Positions 53,481-64,000 of a stretch of 64,000 nt of DNA are shown here, piece after piece. Numbering within the stretch: the stretch's first letter is position 1; the number at the start of each line of letters is the position of its first letter. The notes beneath the pieces were generated by a model, which was not told the DNA's origin, searched no databases, and saw nothing but the letters and a program-made list of their open reading frames with translations. This DNA comes from Vibrio pelagius (GTDB lineage Bacteria > Pseudomonadota > Gammaproteobacteria > Enterobacterales > Vibrionaceae), in the NCBI RefSeq assembly GCF_024347575.1, contig NZ_AP025503.1:2790001-2854000 (forward strand). The letters are read 5' to 3'. The translations under genes and the position numbers were made by a program.

Positions 53481-54815
53481 TTAACGGCCGTAACCTTTCA
53501 GATTCGCTTTCTTTAACACAGAATCATACTGTTGAGACATCAGATGAGTCTGTACCTGTGCCATGAAATCCATGATAACAACAACTACGATTAGTAGTGA
53601 TGTACCGCCGAAGTAGAAACGTACGTTCCACGCGACCATCATGAATTCAGGAATCAGACAGATAAAGGTAATGTATAGAGCGCCCGCTAGGGTCAATCTT
53701 GTCATCACTTTATCGATATACTTCGCTGTCTGCTCACCTGGGCGGATACCGGGTACGAATGCACCAGACTTCTTCAAGTTATCAGCTGTTTCACGTGGGT
53801 TAAACACCAACGCTGTATAGAAGAAACAGAAGAAGATTATAGCTGCAGCATATAGCATTACATACAGAGGTTGACCTGGGCTAAGAGCCAATGACACGTC
53901 AGTTAACCAACCGAACGCGCTGCTCTCACCATTCTGACCAAACCACTGAGCCAATGTTCCTGGGAACAAGATAATGCTCGATGCAAAGATTGCTGGAATA
54001 ACACCTGCCATGTTGATTTTCAACGGTAGGTGCGAGCTTTGTGCTGCAAATACTTTACGACCTTGTTGACGCTTAGCGTAGTTAACGACGATTCGGCGTT
54101 GACCACGTTCCATGAAAACAACGAAGTAAATTACAGCAAAAGACAGTACAGCAATTAACAGCAGAAGAAGCACATGCAATTCACCTTGACGCGCTTGCTC
54201 GATTGTTTGACCGATTGCAGAAGGCAATCCAGCAACAATACCTGCAAAAATCAGAATGGAAATACCATTACCGATTCCTCGCTCAGTGATTTGTTCACCT
54301 AACCACATTAAGAACATGGTACCAGTTACTAAACTCACGGTAGCAATAAGCGTAAACATGGTTTGGTTGATAACAACCAGATTATCGACCATGTTTGGTA
54401 AGCCCGTTGCAATACCAATAGCTTGGAATGTTGCAAGTACAAGCGTGCCGTAGCGTGTATATTGGCTGATCTTACGACGGCCTGCTTCACCCTCTTTCTT
54501 GAGTTCCGCTAACGCTGGATGAACTACAGTTAACAATTGGACTACGATCGATGCCGAAATATACGGCATGATACCCAATGCTAATATAGATGCACGCTCA
54601 AGAGCACCACCGGAGAACATGTTAAACATTTCAACGATGGTACCTTTTTGCTGTTCGAACAAATCGGCAAGTACAGCAGCGTCAATACCAGGGATCGGCA
54701 CAAAAGAGCCTGCTCGGAATACTAAAAGTGCACCAATTACGAATAATAAGCGCGACTTTAGTTCACTTAAGCCGCTCTGAGCACTACGAAAATCTTGTCC
54801 TGGTTTCTTAGCCAT
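53481..54815 (-). CDS. secY: SecY, protein translocation channel
   Basis: The 444-residue protein has the ten membrane helices of SecY. Visible features include [39 protein letters not shown] (partial) and the cytoplasmic loop [12 protein letters not shown]. With SecE and SecG it forms the channel for exported proteins driven by SecA or the ribosome. It lies in the spc operon between rplO and rpmJ, with 20 bases to rplO. Confidence 0.98.
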   Translation of the reverse strand: MAKKPGQDFRSAQSGLSELKSRLLFVIGALLVFRAGSFVPIPGIDAAVLADLFEQQKGTIVEMFNMFSGGALERASILALGIMPYISASIVVQLLTVVHPALAELKKEGEAGRRKISQYTRYGTLVLATFQAIGIATGLPNMVDNLVVINQTMFTLIATVSLVTGTMFLMWLGEQITERGIGNGISILIFAGIVAGLPSAIGQTIEQARQGELHVLLLLLIAVLSFAVIYFVVFMERGQRRIVVNYAKRQQGRKVFAAQSSHLPLKINMAGVIPAIFASSIILFPGTLAQWFGQNGESSAFGWLTDVSLALSPGQPLYVMLYAAAIIFFCFFYTALVFNPRETADNLKKSGAFVPGIRPGEQTAKYIDKVMTRLTLAGALYITFICLIPEFMMVAWNVRFYFGGTSLLIVVVVIMDFMAQVQTHLMSQQYDSVLKKANLKGYGR

Positions 54816-54835
54816 CTGTACCTCGTTCCTCGAGA

Positions 54836-55270
54836 TTATTCCTCGATTTTACCGCCTGCAGCTTCGATTGCAGCTTTAGCGCCTTTAGTCACGCGTAGAC
54901 CTTTAACAGTCACAGCTTTGCTAAGTTCACCAGAAAGAACGATCTTAACGAATTCGATGTTCTTAGTGATTACGTTAGCAGCTTTTAGGCTGTTCAGATC
55001 AACTACGTCACCAGTTACTTTCGCTAGCTCAGCTAGACGAACTTCAGCAGACACTAGGCTCTTACGAGAAGTGAAACCGAATTTTGGTAGACGCTGTTTC
55101 AGAGGCATTTGACCGCCTTCGAAACCTGGACGAACTGAACCGCCAGAGCGTGATTTTTGACCTTTGTGACCACGGCCACCTGTTTTACCAAGGCCAGAAC
55201 CGATACCACGACCTACACGCTTCTTAGAAGGTTTAGAGCCAGCAGCCGGTGATAGAGTATTCAAACGCAT
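54836..55270 (-). CDS. rplO: Ribosomal protein L15
   Basis: The 144-residue 50S protein begins [20 protein letters not shown] and has the Gly/Arg-rich [20 protein letters not shown] segment that threads into 23S rRNA. The length equals E. coli L15. It lies between rpmD and secY. Confidence 0.98.
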   Translation of the reverse strand: MRLNTLSPAAGSKPSKKRVGRGIGSGLGKTGGRGHKGQKSRSGGSVRPGFEGGQMPLKQRLPKFGFTSRKSLVSAEVRLAELAKVTGDVVDLNSLKAANVITKNIEFVKIVLSGELSKAVTVKGLRVTKGAKAAIEAAGGKIEE

Positions 55271-55275
55271 TCTGA

Positions 55276-55452
55276 TTACTCCTCAATCTTAACCATGTAG
55301 TAAACCTTGTTGATCATACCGCGTACGCACGGAGTATCTTCAAGTTCTACTGTATGGTTGATGCGACGAAGACCTAGACCTTTAAGACACGCTTTGTGCT
55401 TAGGTAGGCGACCAATTGAGCTTTTAGTTTGAGTTACTTTAATAGTTGCCAT
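55276..55452 (-). CDS. rpmD: Ribosomal protein L30
   Basis: The start is set at the ATG at 55452, giving 58 residues ([20 protein letters not shown]), the family length; a further upstream in-frame ATG adds nine residues overlapping rpsE. It is a small 50S protein next to rpsE, five bases before rplO. Confidence 0.97.
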   Translation of the reverse strand: MATIKVTQTKSSIGRLPKHKACLKGLGLRRINHTVELEDTPCVRGMINKVYYMVKIEE

Positions 55453-55459
55453 CGTGTGC

Positions 55460-55960
55460 TTACTCCGAAATAGATTCAACAGTTAGACCACGTTTAGCAG
55501 CAACCATTTCTGGTGACTTAACGTCTACTAGAGCACCAATCGTTGCACGAACGATGTTGATTGGGTTCGTAGAACCGTATGCTTTAGAAAGTACGTTGTG
55601 TACACCTGCAACTTCAAGTACAGCACGCATTGCACCACCGGCAATTACACCTGTACCTTCTGCAGCTGGCTGCATGTAAACTTTAGAGCCCGAATGACGA
55701 CCTTTCACCGGGTGGTGAAGTGTGCCTTCGTTCAGCGCAACAGTAACCATGTTACGACGCGCTTTTTCCATTGCTTTTTGGATCGCTGCAGGTACTTCAC
55801 GAGCTTTGCCGTAACCGAAACCTACACGACCGTTACCGTCACCAACTACTGTTAGTGCAGTGAAGCTCATGATTCGACCACCTTTAACCGTCTTAGAAAC
55901 ACGGTTAACTGCGATCAGCTTTTCTTGCAAATCATTAGCTTGTTGTTGTTCTTTAGCCAT
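55460..55960 (-). CDS. rpsE: Ribosomal protein S5
   Basis: The 166-residue protein has the S5 N-terminal RNA-binding domain ([39 protein letters not shown]) and a C-terminal domain ([20 protein letters not shown]). It lies at the mRNA entry and affects decoding accuracy; spectinomycin-contact residues sit in the loop KTVKGGR. No resistance change can be judged by eye. Confidence 0.98.
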   Translation of the reverse strand: MAKEQQQANDLQEKLIAVNRVSKTVKGGRIMSFTALTVVGDGNGRVGFGYGKAREVPAAIQKAMEKARRNMVTVALNEGTLHHPVKGRHSGSKVYMQPAAEGTGVIAGGAMRAVLEVAGVHNVLSKAYGSTNPINIVRATIGALVDVKSPEMVAAKRGLTVESISE

Positions 55961-55974
55961 CTTCCAACCCTACC

Positions 55975-56328
55975 TTAGAATTTCAGACCAGCTTCGCGAG
56001 CAGAATCTGCTAGCGCCGCTACTCGACCGTGGTATTGGAAACCAGAACGATCAAATGCAACAGCAGTTACGCCTTTTTCAAGAGCGCGCTCAGCAACAGC
56101 TTTACCTACTGCTTTAGCTGCATCGATGTTACCAGTGTTCTTAACTTGCTCACGGATCGCTTTTTCTACAGTAGAAGCAGCTGCGATAACCTCAGAGCCG
56201 TTTGCCGCGATAACTTGTGCGTATACGTGACGAGGAGTACGGTGTACTACTAGACGCTCAACGCGAAGTTCTGCAATCTTACGACGTGCACGTGTAGCAC
56301 GACGGATGCGAGATGCTTTCTTATCCAT
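55975..56328 (-). CDS. rplR: Ribosomal protein L18
   Basis: The 117-residue 50S protein begins [20 protein letters not shown] and ends [20 protein letters not shown], with the 5S rRNA-binding basic N-terminus. The length matches E. coli L18. It lies between rplF and rpsE. Confidence 0.98.
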   Translation of the reverse strand: MDKKASRIRRATRARRKIAELRVERLVVHRTPRHVYAQVIAANGSEVIAAASTVEKAIREQVKNTGNIDAAKAVGKAVAERALEKGVTAVAFDRSGFQYHGRVAALADSAREAGLKF

Positions 56329-56337
56329 AGTGATACC

Positions 56338-56871
56338 TTACTTCTTCTTAGCTTCTTTAGTACGCACATTTTCATCTGCGTAACGTACACCTTTGCCTTT
56401 GTATGGCTCAGGTTCACGGTAAGAACGAATGTCAGCCGCAACTTGACCAACTAGTTGCTTGTCACAACCAGTTACAACGATCTCAGTTTGGCTAGGGCAC
56501 TCAGCTTTAATACCTTCAGGTAGAGCGTGCTCTACTGGGTGAGAAAAACCAAGAGTTAGAGCTACAGAGTTGCCTTTCATAGCAGCACGGTAACCAACAC
56601 CCTTTAGAGTTAGCTTCTTAGTGAAGCCCTCAGTAACACCCACAACCATGTTGTTAACTAGAGCGCGAGCTGTACCAGCTTGTGCCCATGCGTTAACAAC
56701 ACCTTCTTTCGGACCGAAAGTTAGGTTGTTTTCTTCCTGTGCGATAACTACGGCGTCGTTAAGAACGCGAGTAAGCTCACCTTTACCACCTTTTACAGTG
56801 ATTTCTTGGCCGTTTAGTTTCACCTCTACGCCAGCTGGAATAGCGACAGGTGCTTTAGCAACACGAGACAT
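56338..56871 (-). CDS. rplF: Ribosomal protein L6
   Basis: The 177-residue 50S protein begins [20 protein letters not shown] and contains two L6 repeats; the C-terminal [19 protein letters not shown] is highly conserved. It sits near the factor-binding site. The gene lies between rpsH and rplR. Confidence 0.98.
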   Translation of the reverse strand: MSRVAKAPVAIPAGVEVKLNGQEITVKGGKGELTRVLNDAVVIAQEENNLTFGPKEGVVNAWAQAGTARALVNNMVVGVTEGFTKKLTLKGVGYRAAMKGNSVALTLGFSHPVEHALPEGIKAECPSQTEIVVTGCDKQLVGQVAADIRSYREPEPYKGKGVRYADENVRTKEAKKK

Positions 56872-56884
56872 AATCTACTCCTTA

Positions 56885-57277
56885 TTAAGCTACGTAACAG
56901 ATGATTTCACCGCCAAGACCTGCTTTGCGAGCAGCACGGTCAGTCATAAGACCCTTGGAAGTAGAAACAACTGCAATACCAAGACCACCCATCACTGTTG
57001 GTAGCGAGTCTTTATTTTTATAAACTCGTAGACCAGGGCGTGATACGCGCTTGATTTGCTCGATTACAGGTTTAGCTTGGAAGTACTTAAGAGTAACTTC
57101 TAGCTCAGGTTTTGCTTCGCCTTCTACAGCGAAGTCAGTGATGTAACCTTCAGCTTTTAGTAGTGCAGCAATTGCAACTTTAAGCTTTGAAGAAGGCATT
57201 TTAACAGCAACTTTGTTTGCTGCCTGACCGTTACGAACGCGGGTCAGCATATCCGAAATCGGATCTTGCATGCTCAT
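56885..57277 (-). CDS. rpsH: Ribosomal protein S8
   Basis: The 130-residue protein begins [20 protein letters not shown] and ends with [21 protein letters not shown]8 binds the 16S central domain and, in E. coli, represses the spc operon by binding the mRNA near the rplE start; a matching site was not analysed here. Confidence 0.98.
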   Translation of the reverse strand: MSMQDPISDMLTRVRNGQAANKVAVKMPSSKLKVAIAALLKAEGYITDFAVEGEAKPELEVTLKYFQAKPVIEQIKRVSRPGLRVYKNKDSLPTVMGGLGIAVVSTSKGLMTDRAARKAGLGGEIICYVA

Positions 57278-57306
57278 AAGATTTACTCCAAATGATTAAG
57301 TGGCAA

Positions 57307-57612
57307 TTACCAGCTAGCCTTACGAAGTCCAGGAATCTCGCCTTTCATGCAAGCTTCACGAACTTTGATACGGCTTAGACCGAACTTACGTAGGTAACCG
57401 TGTGGACGACCAGTTTGGTTACAACGGTTGCGCTGACGTGATGCACTTGAATCACGTGGAAGAGCTTGCAGTTTAAGTACTGCGTTCCAACGATCTTCTT
57501 CAGATGCGTTTACATCGCTGATTAGAGCTTTTAGTGCTGCACGCTTTTCAGCGAATTTAGCAACTAGCTTCGCACGCTTAGCTTCACGTGCTTTCATTGA
57601 TTGTTTAGCCAT
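57307..57612 (-). CDS. rpsN: Ribosomal protein S14 (zinc-free form)
   Basis: The 101-residue protein is the long form without a CxxC-type zinc ribbon ([20 protein letters not shown] is the conserved part; only one Cys is present there). It lies in the 30S head. The gene is between rplE and rpsH. The absence of a zinc site fits gammaproteobacteria. Confidence 0.97.
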   Translation of the reverse strand: MAKQSMKAREAKRAKLVAKFAEKRAALKALISDVNASEEDRWNAVLKLQALPRDSSASRQRNRCNQTGRPHGYLRKFGLSRIKVREACMKGEIPGLRKASW

Positions 57613-57629
57613 AACAGTAACCCTTCACC

Positions 57630-58169
57630 TTACTTACGGAATGGGAAGTTAAAGGCAGCCAGCAGAGCACGGCCTTCCGAATCAGTGCCAGCAGACGTCG
57701 TGATAGTAATATCAAGACCGCGTACACGATCGACTTTATCGTAGTCGATTTCCGGGAAGATGATTTGCTCGCGAACGCCCATGCTGTAGTTACCGCGACC
57801 GTCAAAAGACTTAGCGCTAACACCACGGAAATCACGTACACGTGGAAGAGCGATAGAGATAAGACGCTCTAGGAACTCCCACATACGTTCGCCACGTAAG
57901 GTTACTTTACAACCAATTGGGTAGCCTTCACGAATTTTGAAACCTGCAACAGATTTACGCGCTTTAGTGATAAGTGGCTTTTGACCAGAGATCGTTGCCA
58001 TATCAGCTGCTGCGTTTTCTAGCAGTTTCTTATCGTTGATTGCTTCACCAACGCCCATGTTTAGGGTGATTTTCTCAATCCTAGGGACTTGCATGACGCT
58101 TGTGTAGCCGAACTCTTTGGTAAGCTCAGCGACTACAGACGACTTGTAGTAATCATGCAGTTTCGCCAT
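57630..58169 (-). CDS. rplE: Ribosomal protein L5
   Basis: The 179-residue 50S protein binds 5S rRNA and the tRNA elbow region. It reads [20 protein letters not shown] with the conserved [16 protein letters not shown]. Its length is the same as in E. coli. It lies between rplX and rpsN. Confidence 0.98.
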   Translation of the reverse strand: MAKLHDYYKSSVVAELTKEFGYTSVMQVPRIEKITLNMGVGEAINDKKLLENAAADMATISGQKPLITKARKSVAGFKIREGYPIGCKVTLRGERMWEFLERLISIALPRVRDFRGVSAKSFDGRGNYSMGVREQIIFPEIDYDKVDRVRGLDITITTSAGTDSEGRALLAAFNFPFRK

Positions 58170-58193
58170 AGTAGAACTCCAAATTACTTCTAA

Positions 58194-58511
58194 TTAGTTA
58201 GAAACAGTTTCGCCGTTAGACTTAAAGAAACGAACTTTCTTACCATCTTCGATACGGAAACCGATGCGGTCTGCTTTACCAGTAGCCGCGTTAAAGATTG
58301 CAACGTTAGAAGCATCGATTGCTGCTTCTTGTTCAACGATGCCACCTTGCTGACCTAGAGCCGGTTGAGGCTTTTGGTGCTTCTTCACAAGGTTGATACC
58401 TTCAACGATAACTTTACCAGTTGTCAGAACCTTAGTTACTTTACCTTTCTTGCCTTTATCTTTACCAGCAAGAATGATTACTTCGTCATTACGACGGATT
58501 TTAGCTGCCAT
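58194..58511 (-). CDS. rplX: Ribosomal protein L24
   Basis: The 105-residue 50S assembly-initiator protein has a KOW motif ([20 protein letters not shown]) near the N-terminus. It lies between rplN and rplE. The length is one residue above that of E. coli (104). Confidence 0.98.
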   Translation of the reverse strand: MAAKIRRNDEVIILAGKDKGKKGKVTKVLTTGKVIVEGINLVKKHQKPQPALGQQGGIVEQEAAIDASNVAIFNAATGKADRIGFRIEDGKKVRFFKSNGETVSN

Positions 58512-58522
58512 GTTGCCGCTCC

Positions 58523-58894
58523 TTACAGAACTTCAGGTGCTAGTGACACAATTTTCATGAATTTCGCGTTACGAAGTTCACGAGTCACAGGACCAAAGAT
58601 ACGTGTGCCGACTGGTTGCTCAGTAGTGTCGTTTAACAATACACAAGCATTACTGTCGAAGCGAATGACAGAACCGTCTGGGCGACGAACGCCTTTACGG
58701 GTGCGCACTACAACCGCCTTCAGAACATCACCTTTTTTTACTTTACCGCGAGGAATTGCTTCCTTAACTGTAACTTTGATGATGTCACCGATATGTGCAT
58801 AACGACGGTGAGAGCCACCCAGAACCTTAATACACATTACCTTGCGCGCGCCAGAGTTATCTGCTGCGTCAAGTGTACTTTGCATCTGGATCAT
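58523..58894 (-). CDS. rplN: Ribosomal protein L14
   Basis: The 123-residue 50S protein begins [20 protein letters not shown] and ends [13 protein letters not shown]. It is the first gene of the spc operon and has its own promoter in front, as in E. coli. Confidence 0.98.
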   Translation of the reverse strand: MIQMQSTLDAADNSGARKVMCIKVLGGSHRRYAHIGDIIKVTVKEAIPRGKVKKGDVLKAVVVRTRKGVRRPDGSVIRFDSNACVLLNDTTEQPVGTRIFGPVTRELRNAKFMKIVSLAPEVL

Positions 58895-58963
58895 TGTTAG
58901 TGCTCCGCTAAATATTAAAACTAGACCCTCTCGGGTCGGGCTGCCTCTTTAAAAGGGACGCGA

Positions 58964-58972
58964 ATTGTACCA
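58964..58972 (-). promoter_or_regulatory. Extended -10 element of the spc promoter
   Basis: On the minus strand TGGTACAAT contains the -10 hexamer TACAAT (58964-58969) with the extended-10 TG one base before it. A clear -35 was not found. A small GACCC-GAGA-GGGTC hairpin follows in the leader (58924-58937). Together with the terminator at 59003-59034 it marks the start of a separate spc transcript. Confidence 0.65.
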
Positions 58973-59002
58973 CCCTTTTTTAGAATTGGGTAGACAAAAA
59001 AC

Positions 59003-59034
59003 AAGCGGCCCCAAAAAATATTTTGGAGCCGCTT
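59003..59034 (-). terminator. Terminator between the S10 and spc operons
   Basis: On the minus strand AAGCGGCTCCAAAA pairs with TTTTGGGGCCGCTT (one mismatched or G-T position), followed by GTTTTTTG. It lies 23 bases after the rpsQ stop codon, ending the rpsJ-rpsQ transcript. Confidence 0.9.
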
Positions 59035-59056
59035 ATAAGTTATAGAATTACAAAGA

Positions 59057-59311
59057 TTAAATCTTCGCTTTTTCTAGAACTTTAACCAATGTCCAAGACT
59101 TAGTCTTAGACAGTGGACGACACTCAGCGATTTCAACTTTGTCGCCTAGGCCACAAGTGTTGTCTTCATCGTGTGCGTGTACTTTAGTCGTGCGCTTAAC
59201 GTATTTACCGTAAATTGGGTGTTTTACAGTACGTTCGATAGCAACAACGATAGACTTGTCCATCTTGTCACTAATTACACGACCTTGCTGGATGCGGTTA
59301 GTTTCGCTCAT
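59057..59311 (-). CDS. rpsQ: Ribosomal protein S17
   Basis: The 84-residue 30S protein begins [20 protein letters not shown] and carries the OB-fold segment [19 protein letters not shown]. It is the last gene of the S10 operon and overlaps rpmC by one base. Confidence 0.98.
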   Translation of the reverse strand: MSETNRIQQGRVISDKMDKSIVVAIERTVKHPIYGKYVKRTTKVHAHDEDNTCGLGDKVEIAECRPLSKTKSWTLVKVLEKAKI

Positions 59312-59502
59312 TATGCGCCTGCCTTTTCAGTCAAAACAGTTTTCACACGTGCGATATCACGGCGTACAGCTTTTAGAGTATGAGTTTGCTGAAGCTGACC
59401 AGTAGCAGCCTGCATGCGCAGGTTGAACTGTTCGCGTAGCAAATTCAATAGCTCAGCGTTAAGCTCTTCAACGTTCTTTTCGCGTAGATCTTGTGCTTTC
59501 AT
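59311..59502 (-). CDS. rpmC: Ribosomal protein L29
   Basis: The 63-residue helical 50S protein begins [20 protein letters not shown]. It lies near the polypeptide exit. It overlaps rplP and rpsQ by one base on each side, so the three genes are translationally coupled. Confidence 0.98.
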   Translation of the reverse strand: MKAQDLREKNVEELNAELLNLLREQFNLRMQAATGQLQQTHTLKAVRRDIARVKTVLTEKAGA

Positions 59503-59912
59503 TACATCACCTGCTTAGTTACAAAAGTAGTTTTAACAGGCAGTTTACGTGCCGCTAGGCGGAACGCTTCACGTGCCAACTCTTCTGGTACGCCATTCAT
59601 TTCGTACATAACCTTACCAGGTTGGATTTGTGCTACCCAGTACTCAACGTTACCTTTACCTTTACCTTGACGAACTTCAAGAGGTTTTTCAGTAATCGGT
59701 TTGTCTGGGAAGATACGAATCCAGATTTGACCTTGACGCTTAATGTGACGTGTCATAGCACGACGAGCCGCTTCGATTTGACGAGCAGTAATACGTCCGC
59801 GACCAACAGCTTTAAGACCGAATTCGCCGAAGCTTACTTCAGTACCTTTAGCTAGACCACGGTTACGACCAGTCTGAACCTTGCGGAACTTAGTACGTTT
59901 TGGTTGTAGCAT
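59502..59912 (-). CDS. rplP: Ribosomal protein L16
   Basis: The 136-residue 50S protein begins [20 protein letters not shown] and contains [20 protein letters not shown]. It lies near the A-site and the peptidyl transferase centre. Length matches E. coli (136). The gene is between rpsC and rpmC. Confidence 0.98.
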   Translation of the reverse strand: MLQPKRTKFRKVQTGRNRGLAKGTEVSFGEFGLKAVGRGRITARQIEAARRAMTRHIKRQGQIWIRIFPDKPITEKPLEVRQGKGKGNVEYWVAQIQPGKVMYEMNGVPEELAREAFRLAARKLPVKTTFVTKQVM

Positions 59913-59923
59913 CGTTCGACTCC

Positions 59924-60622
59924 TTACTTACGGCCTTTACGCTGCTTCTTAGGCTTATCGCCTTTAGGCTCTACTGCGTTAGCAGCTGGCATACCGCCTA
60001 GAATCTCACCTTTGAAGATCCAAACTTTAATGCCGATCACACCGTATTGAGTGTGAGCCGAAGAAGTTGCGTAATCAATGTCTGCACGTAGAGTGTGTAG
60101 AGGCACACGGCCTTCACGGTACCACTCAGAACGTGCGATTTCAGCGCCGCCTAGACGACCGCTTACTTCCACTTTGATACCTTTAGCGCCTAGACGCATT
60201 GCGTTTTGTACTGCGCGCTTCATAGCACGACGGAACATAACACGACGCTCTAGTTGAGACGCGATGCTATCAGCTACTAGCTGACCATCTAGCTCAGGCT
60301 TACGTACTTCAGCGATGTTAATCTGCGCTGGTACACCTGCGATTTTAGCTACAGCTGCGCGTAGCTTCTCAACGTCTTCACCTTTCTTACCGATAACAAC
60401 GCCAGGACGAGCAGTGTGAATTGTCACACGGATGCTCTTAGCTGGACGCTCGATAACGATACGAGATAGTGATGCTTTTTGTAGTTCCTTAGTAAGGAAC
60501 TGACGTACCTTGAAGTCGCCGTCTAGGTTGTCAGCGAAATCTTTGGTGTTAGCAAACCATGTAGCATTCCAAGGCTTAACGATGCCAAGACGAATACCAT
60601 TAGGATGTACTTTCTGACCCAT
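59924..60622 (-). CDS. rpsC: Ribosomal protein S3
   Basis: The 232-residue 30S protein begins [23 protein letters not shown] domain (about 40-110; [17 protein letters not shown]) and the C-terminal S3 domain ([20 protein letters not shown]) are present. It lies at the mRNA entry tunnel. It follows rplV by 18 bases. Confidence 0.98.
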   Translation of the reverse strand: MGQKVHPNGIRLGIVKPWNATWFANTKDFADNLDGDFKVRQFLTKELQKASLSRIVIERPAKSIRVTIHTARPGVVIGKKGEDVEKLRAAVAKIAGVPAQINIAEVRKPELDGQLVADSIASQLERRVMFRRAMKRAVQNAMRLGAKGIKVEVSGRLGGAEIARSEWYREGRVPLHTLRADIDYATSSAHTQYGVIGIKVWIFKGEILGGMPAANAVEPKGDKPKKQRKGRK

Positions 60623-60640
60623 TGCTTACTCTCCTAGTCT

Positions 60641-60973
60641 CTAGCGATCTGCTACAACAACAGTGATGTGGCTTGAACGCTTCAAGATACGATCCGCACG
60701 GCCTTTAGCACGAGGCATAATACGCTTCATGATAGGGCCCTCATCTACGAAGATTTTAGCGACATTTAGATCGTCGATATCTGCACCTTCGTTATGCTCC
60801 GCGTTTGCGATAGCTGACTCTAGAACTTTCTTAACTAGAACAGCAGCTTTTTTGTTGCTGAAAGTTAGAATTTCTAGAGCTTGGTCTACCGACTTACCGC
60901 GAATTTGGTCTGCAACTAAGCGAGCTTTCTGTGGAGAAATACGAGCAAAGTTATGTTTAGCTAAAGCTTCCAT
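60641..60973 (-). CDS. rplV: Ribosomal protein L22
   Basis: Two adjacent ATGs occur; I take the second (60973; 110 residues, [20 protein letters not shown]), which gives the family length and better spacing from AAGGAG. L22 lines the exit tunnel and is a site of macrolide effects. The C-terminal [20 protein letters not shown] loop is conserved. Confidence 0.97.
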   Translation of the reverse strand: MEALAKHNFARISPQKARLVADQIRGKSVDQALEILTFSNKKAAVLVKKVLESAIANAEHNEGADIDDLNVAKIFVDEGPIMKRIMPRAKGRADRILKRSSHITVVVADR

Positions 60974-60983
60974 CATCTACTCC

Positions 60984-61274
<291 letters not shown>

Positions 61275-61283
61275 TTATATAGA

Positions 61284-62108
<825 letters not shown>

Positions 62109-62123
62109 TTTTAACTACTCCTG

Positions 62124-62426
62124 TTATTCCGCGCCGCCAACGAAGTCAAGATCTTGACCTTCTTTCAAAGTAACGTAGGCTTTCTTAACGTCTGAACGAC
62201 GGCCTTCACGCATACCTTGACGTTTGGTCTTACCCTTAAGAACAAGAGTATTTACAGACTTAACTTCAACTTCAAATAGCTTTTCTACAGCTGCTTTGAT
62301 CTCTTTTTTAGTCGCATCTTTAGCTACTTTGAAAACGATAGTGTTCGCTTTCTCAGCTGCCATAGTTGCTTTTTCAGAGATGTGCGGAGCACGTAGAACT
62401 TTTAAGATACGCTCTTCAGTGATCAT
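62124..62426 (-). CDS. rplW: Ribosomal protein L23
   Basis: The 100-residue 50S protein begins [20 protein letters not shown]. It sits at the tunnel exit and docks trigger factor and SRP. Its start overlaps the rplD stop by four bases. Confidence 0.98.
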   Translation of the reverse strand: MITEERILKVLRAPHISEKATMAAEKANTIVFKVAKDATKKEIKAAVEKLFEVEVKSVNTLVLKGKTKRQGMREGRRSDVKKAYVTLKEGQDLDFVGGAE

Positions 62427-63025
62427 GCTAGCGACTCCTCAACTTGCTTAACTGCGTCAGCAGTCATTAGAACCTTGTCAAACGCAATTAGAGATACTGG
62501 GTCGATACCAGCAACGTCACGCGCGTCAACTTTGTAAAGGTTACGAGCAGCTAAGAATAGATTTTCATCTACTTCGCCAGTAACAATCAGAACGTCGCTT
62601 AGCTCAAGCTCTTTAAGCTTAGCTACAAGTTCTTTTGTTTTTGGTGCTTCTACTGAGAAGTTATCAACAACGATTAGACGTTCTTGACGAACAAGCTCAG
62701 AAAGAATGCTCTTCATAGCACCGCGGTACATTTTCTTGTTTACTTTTTGGCTGTGATCTTGAGGTTTCGCAGCAAAAGTAACACCACCTGTACGCCAGAT
62801 TGGGCTACGAATTGTACCAGCACGTGCGCGGCCAGTACCTTTTTGACGCCATGGCTTAGCGCCACCGCCAGATACTTCAGAACGAGTCTTTTGAGCACGA
62901 GTACCTTGACGAGCACCTGCTGCGTATGCAACAACTACTTGGTGTACAAGAGCTTCGTTGAAGTCACGTCCGAAAGTAGTCTCGGAAACAGTTAGTGCAT
63001 CAGCACCTTTAACCATCAATTCCAT
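62423..63025 (-). CDS. rplD: Ribosomal protein L4
   Basis: The 200-residue protein begins [20 protein letters not shown] and has the loop [20 protein letters not shown] that reaches into the exit tunnel. In E. coli L4 represses the S10 operon through the leader before rpsJ, which lies outside this window. Confidence 0.98.
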   Translation of the reverse strand: MELMVKGADALTVSETTFGRDFNEALVHQVVVAYAAGARQGTRAQKTRSEVSGGGAKPWRQKGTGRARAGTIRSPIWRTGGVTFAAKPQDHSQKVNKKMYRGAMKSILSELVRQERLIVVDNFSVEAPKTKELVAKLKELELSDVLIVTGEVDENLFLAARNLYKVDARDVAGIDPVSLIAFDKVLMTADAVKQVEESLA

Positions 63026-63041
63026 TACTTACTCCTAGACG

Positions 63042-63671
63042 TTATGCTTTAACAGCAGGTTTTACGATCACGTTGCCGCCTGTTGAGCCTGGTACTGCAC
63101 CTTTAATAAGAAGCAGATTGCGCTCAGCGTCAACACGTACGATCTCTAGGTTTTGAGTCGTTACACGCTCAGCACCCATGTGACCTGCCATTTTCTTGCC
63201 TTTAAACACGCGACCTGGAGTTTGACATTGGCCAATTGAACCCGGTGCACGGTGAGACAAAGAGTTACCGTGAGTCATATCTTGAGTAGAGAAGTTCCAA
63301 CGCTTAACTGCGCCTTGGAAGCCTTTACCTTTAGATGTACCAGTAACGTCTACTTTTTTAATTTCGTTGAAAAGTTCTACGTTTAGCTCAGCGCCAACTT
63401 CAAACTCTTCGCCGTTTTCTAAACGGAATTCCCAAAGACCGCGGCCTGCTTCAACACCCGCTTTCGCGAAGTGACCAGCTTCAGGCTTAGTTACACGGTT
63501 AGCTTTCTTAGCACCAGTAGTTACTTGGATTGCTGCGTAGCCGTCGTTCTCTAGAGTTTTAACTTGAGAAATACGGTTCGCTTCAACCTCAACAACAGTT
63601 ACTGGGATAGAAACGCCTTCTTCAGTAAATACGCGGGTCATACCCACTTTACGTCCGACTAGACCAATCAT
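63042..63671 (-). CDS. rplC: Ribosomal protein L3
   Basis: The 209-residue 50S protein begins [20 protein letters not shown] and carries the conserved [20 protein letters not shown] stretch, which includes the Gln methylated by PrmB in E. coli. It lies between rpsJ and rplD. Confidence 0.98.
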   Translation of the reverse strand: MIGLVGRKVGMTRVFTEEGVSIPVTVVEVEANRISQVKTLENDGYAAIQVTTGAKKANRVTKPEAGHFAKAGVEAGRGLWEFRLENGEEFEVGAELNVELFNEIKKVDVTGTSKGKGFQGAVKRWNFSTQDMTHGNSLSHRAPGSIGQCQTPGRVFKGKKMAGHMGAERVTTQNLEIVRVDAERNLLLIKGAVPGSTGGNVIVKPAVKA

Positions 63672-63685
63672 TATTCTTATCTCCC

Positions 63686-64000
<315 letters not shown>

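Overview
The window is a chromosomal segment of a gammaproteobacterium, almost certainly a Vibrio or close relative (Vibrionaceae). The basis is gene order (mla-kds-lpt-rpoN; tamAB-msrA; a Zur-boxed zinc locus; cysDNC with an SLC13 permease between cysN and cysC; S10-spc-alpha ribosomal operons), protein similarity recognised by eye to E. coli and Vibrio families, and moderate GC. No database search was run. No rRNA, tRNA, CRISPR array or prophage was seen; the only mobile element is one intact IS3-family insertion sequence.

Layout. 1-3268 (minus): ibaG (cut by the window edge) and mlaBCDEF, which maintain outer-membrane lipid asymmetry. 3533-11278 (plus): yrbG, kdsD, kdsC, lptC, lptA, lptB, rpoN, hpf, ptsN, rapZ, npr, linking LPS synthesis and export to sigma-54 and the nitrogen phosphotransferase branch. 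11428-14883: mgtE, pmbA/tldE, darP. 14993-18526 (minus): thiBPQ behind a TPP riboswitch. 18574-21880: ubiX, mpl and divergent fbp. 21956-28219 (minus): a DUF2799 lipoprotein, ytfP, tamB, tamA; msrA is divergent from tamA.

29069-30359 is a complete 1,291-bp IS3-family element with 26-bp terminal inverted repeats, a GCG target duplication, orfA/orfB and an A AAA AAG frameshift heptamer. It lies between msrA and ytfK, and separates ytfK from what looks like its original terminator. 30381-31385 carries ytfK and ytfJ. 31420-35222 is the most interesting block: a perfect 27-bp Zur-box palindrome that also looks like the ytfJ terminator, followed by a small His-rich membrane protein (DUF2607-like), a DUF2796 periplasmic protein with 13-residue His/Asp repeats (ZrgA), a LolD/MacB-type ATPase, a MacB/FtsX-type permease and a DUF3299 protein. 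This matches the zinc-uptake locus reported in Vibrio cholerae as zrg. A 34-codon membrane-peptide gene with a strong ribosome binding site follows on the opposite strand.

35609-41415: a TIGR03899-like protein, AT-rich 18-bp repeats, then the sulfate-activation operon cysD-cysN-SLC13 permease-cysC (minus). 41855-49579: cpdB, a two-domain acyltransferase resembling the ornithine-lipid synthase OlsF, a Crp/Fnr-type regulator, elaA, an EamA transporter, an OapA/YtfB-like protein and fklB; a DUF2780-like lipoprotein follows. 50301-63997 (minus): the S10, spc and alpha operons from rpsJ to rplQ, including secY and rpoA, with visible internal transcription signals: a terminator plus promoter between rpsQ and rplN, and a strong promoter plus structured leader before rpsM.

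Most of the window is conserved housekeeping sequence. Accessory or less understood content is concentrated at 29-36.6 kb and 41.4-46.7 kb.
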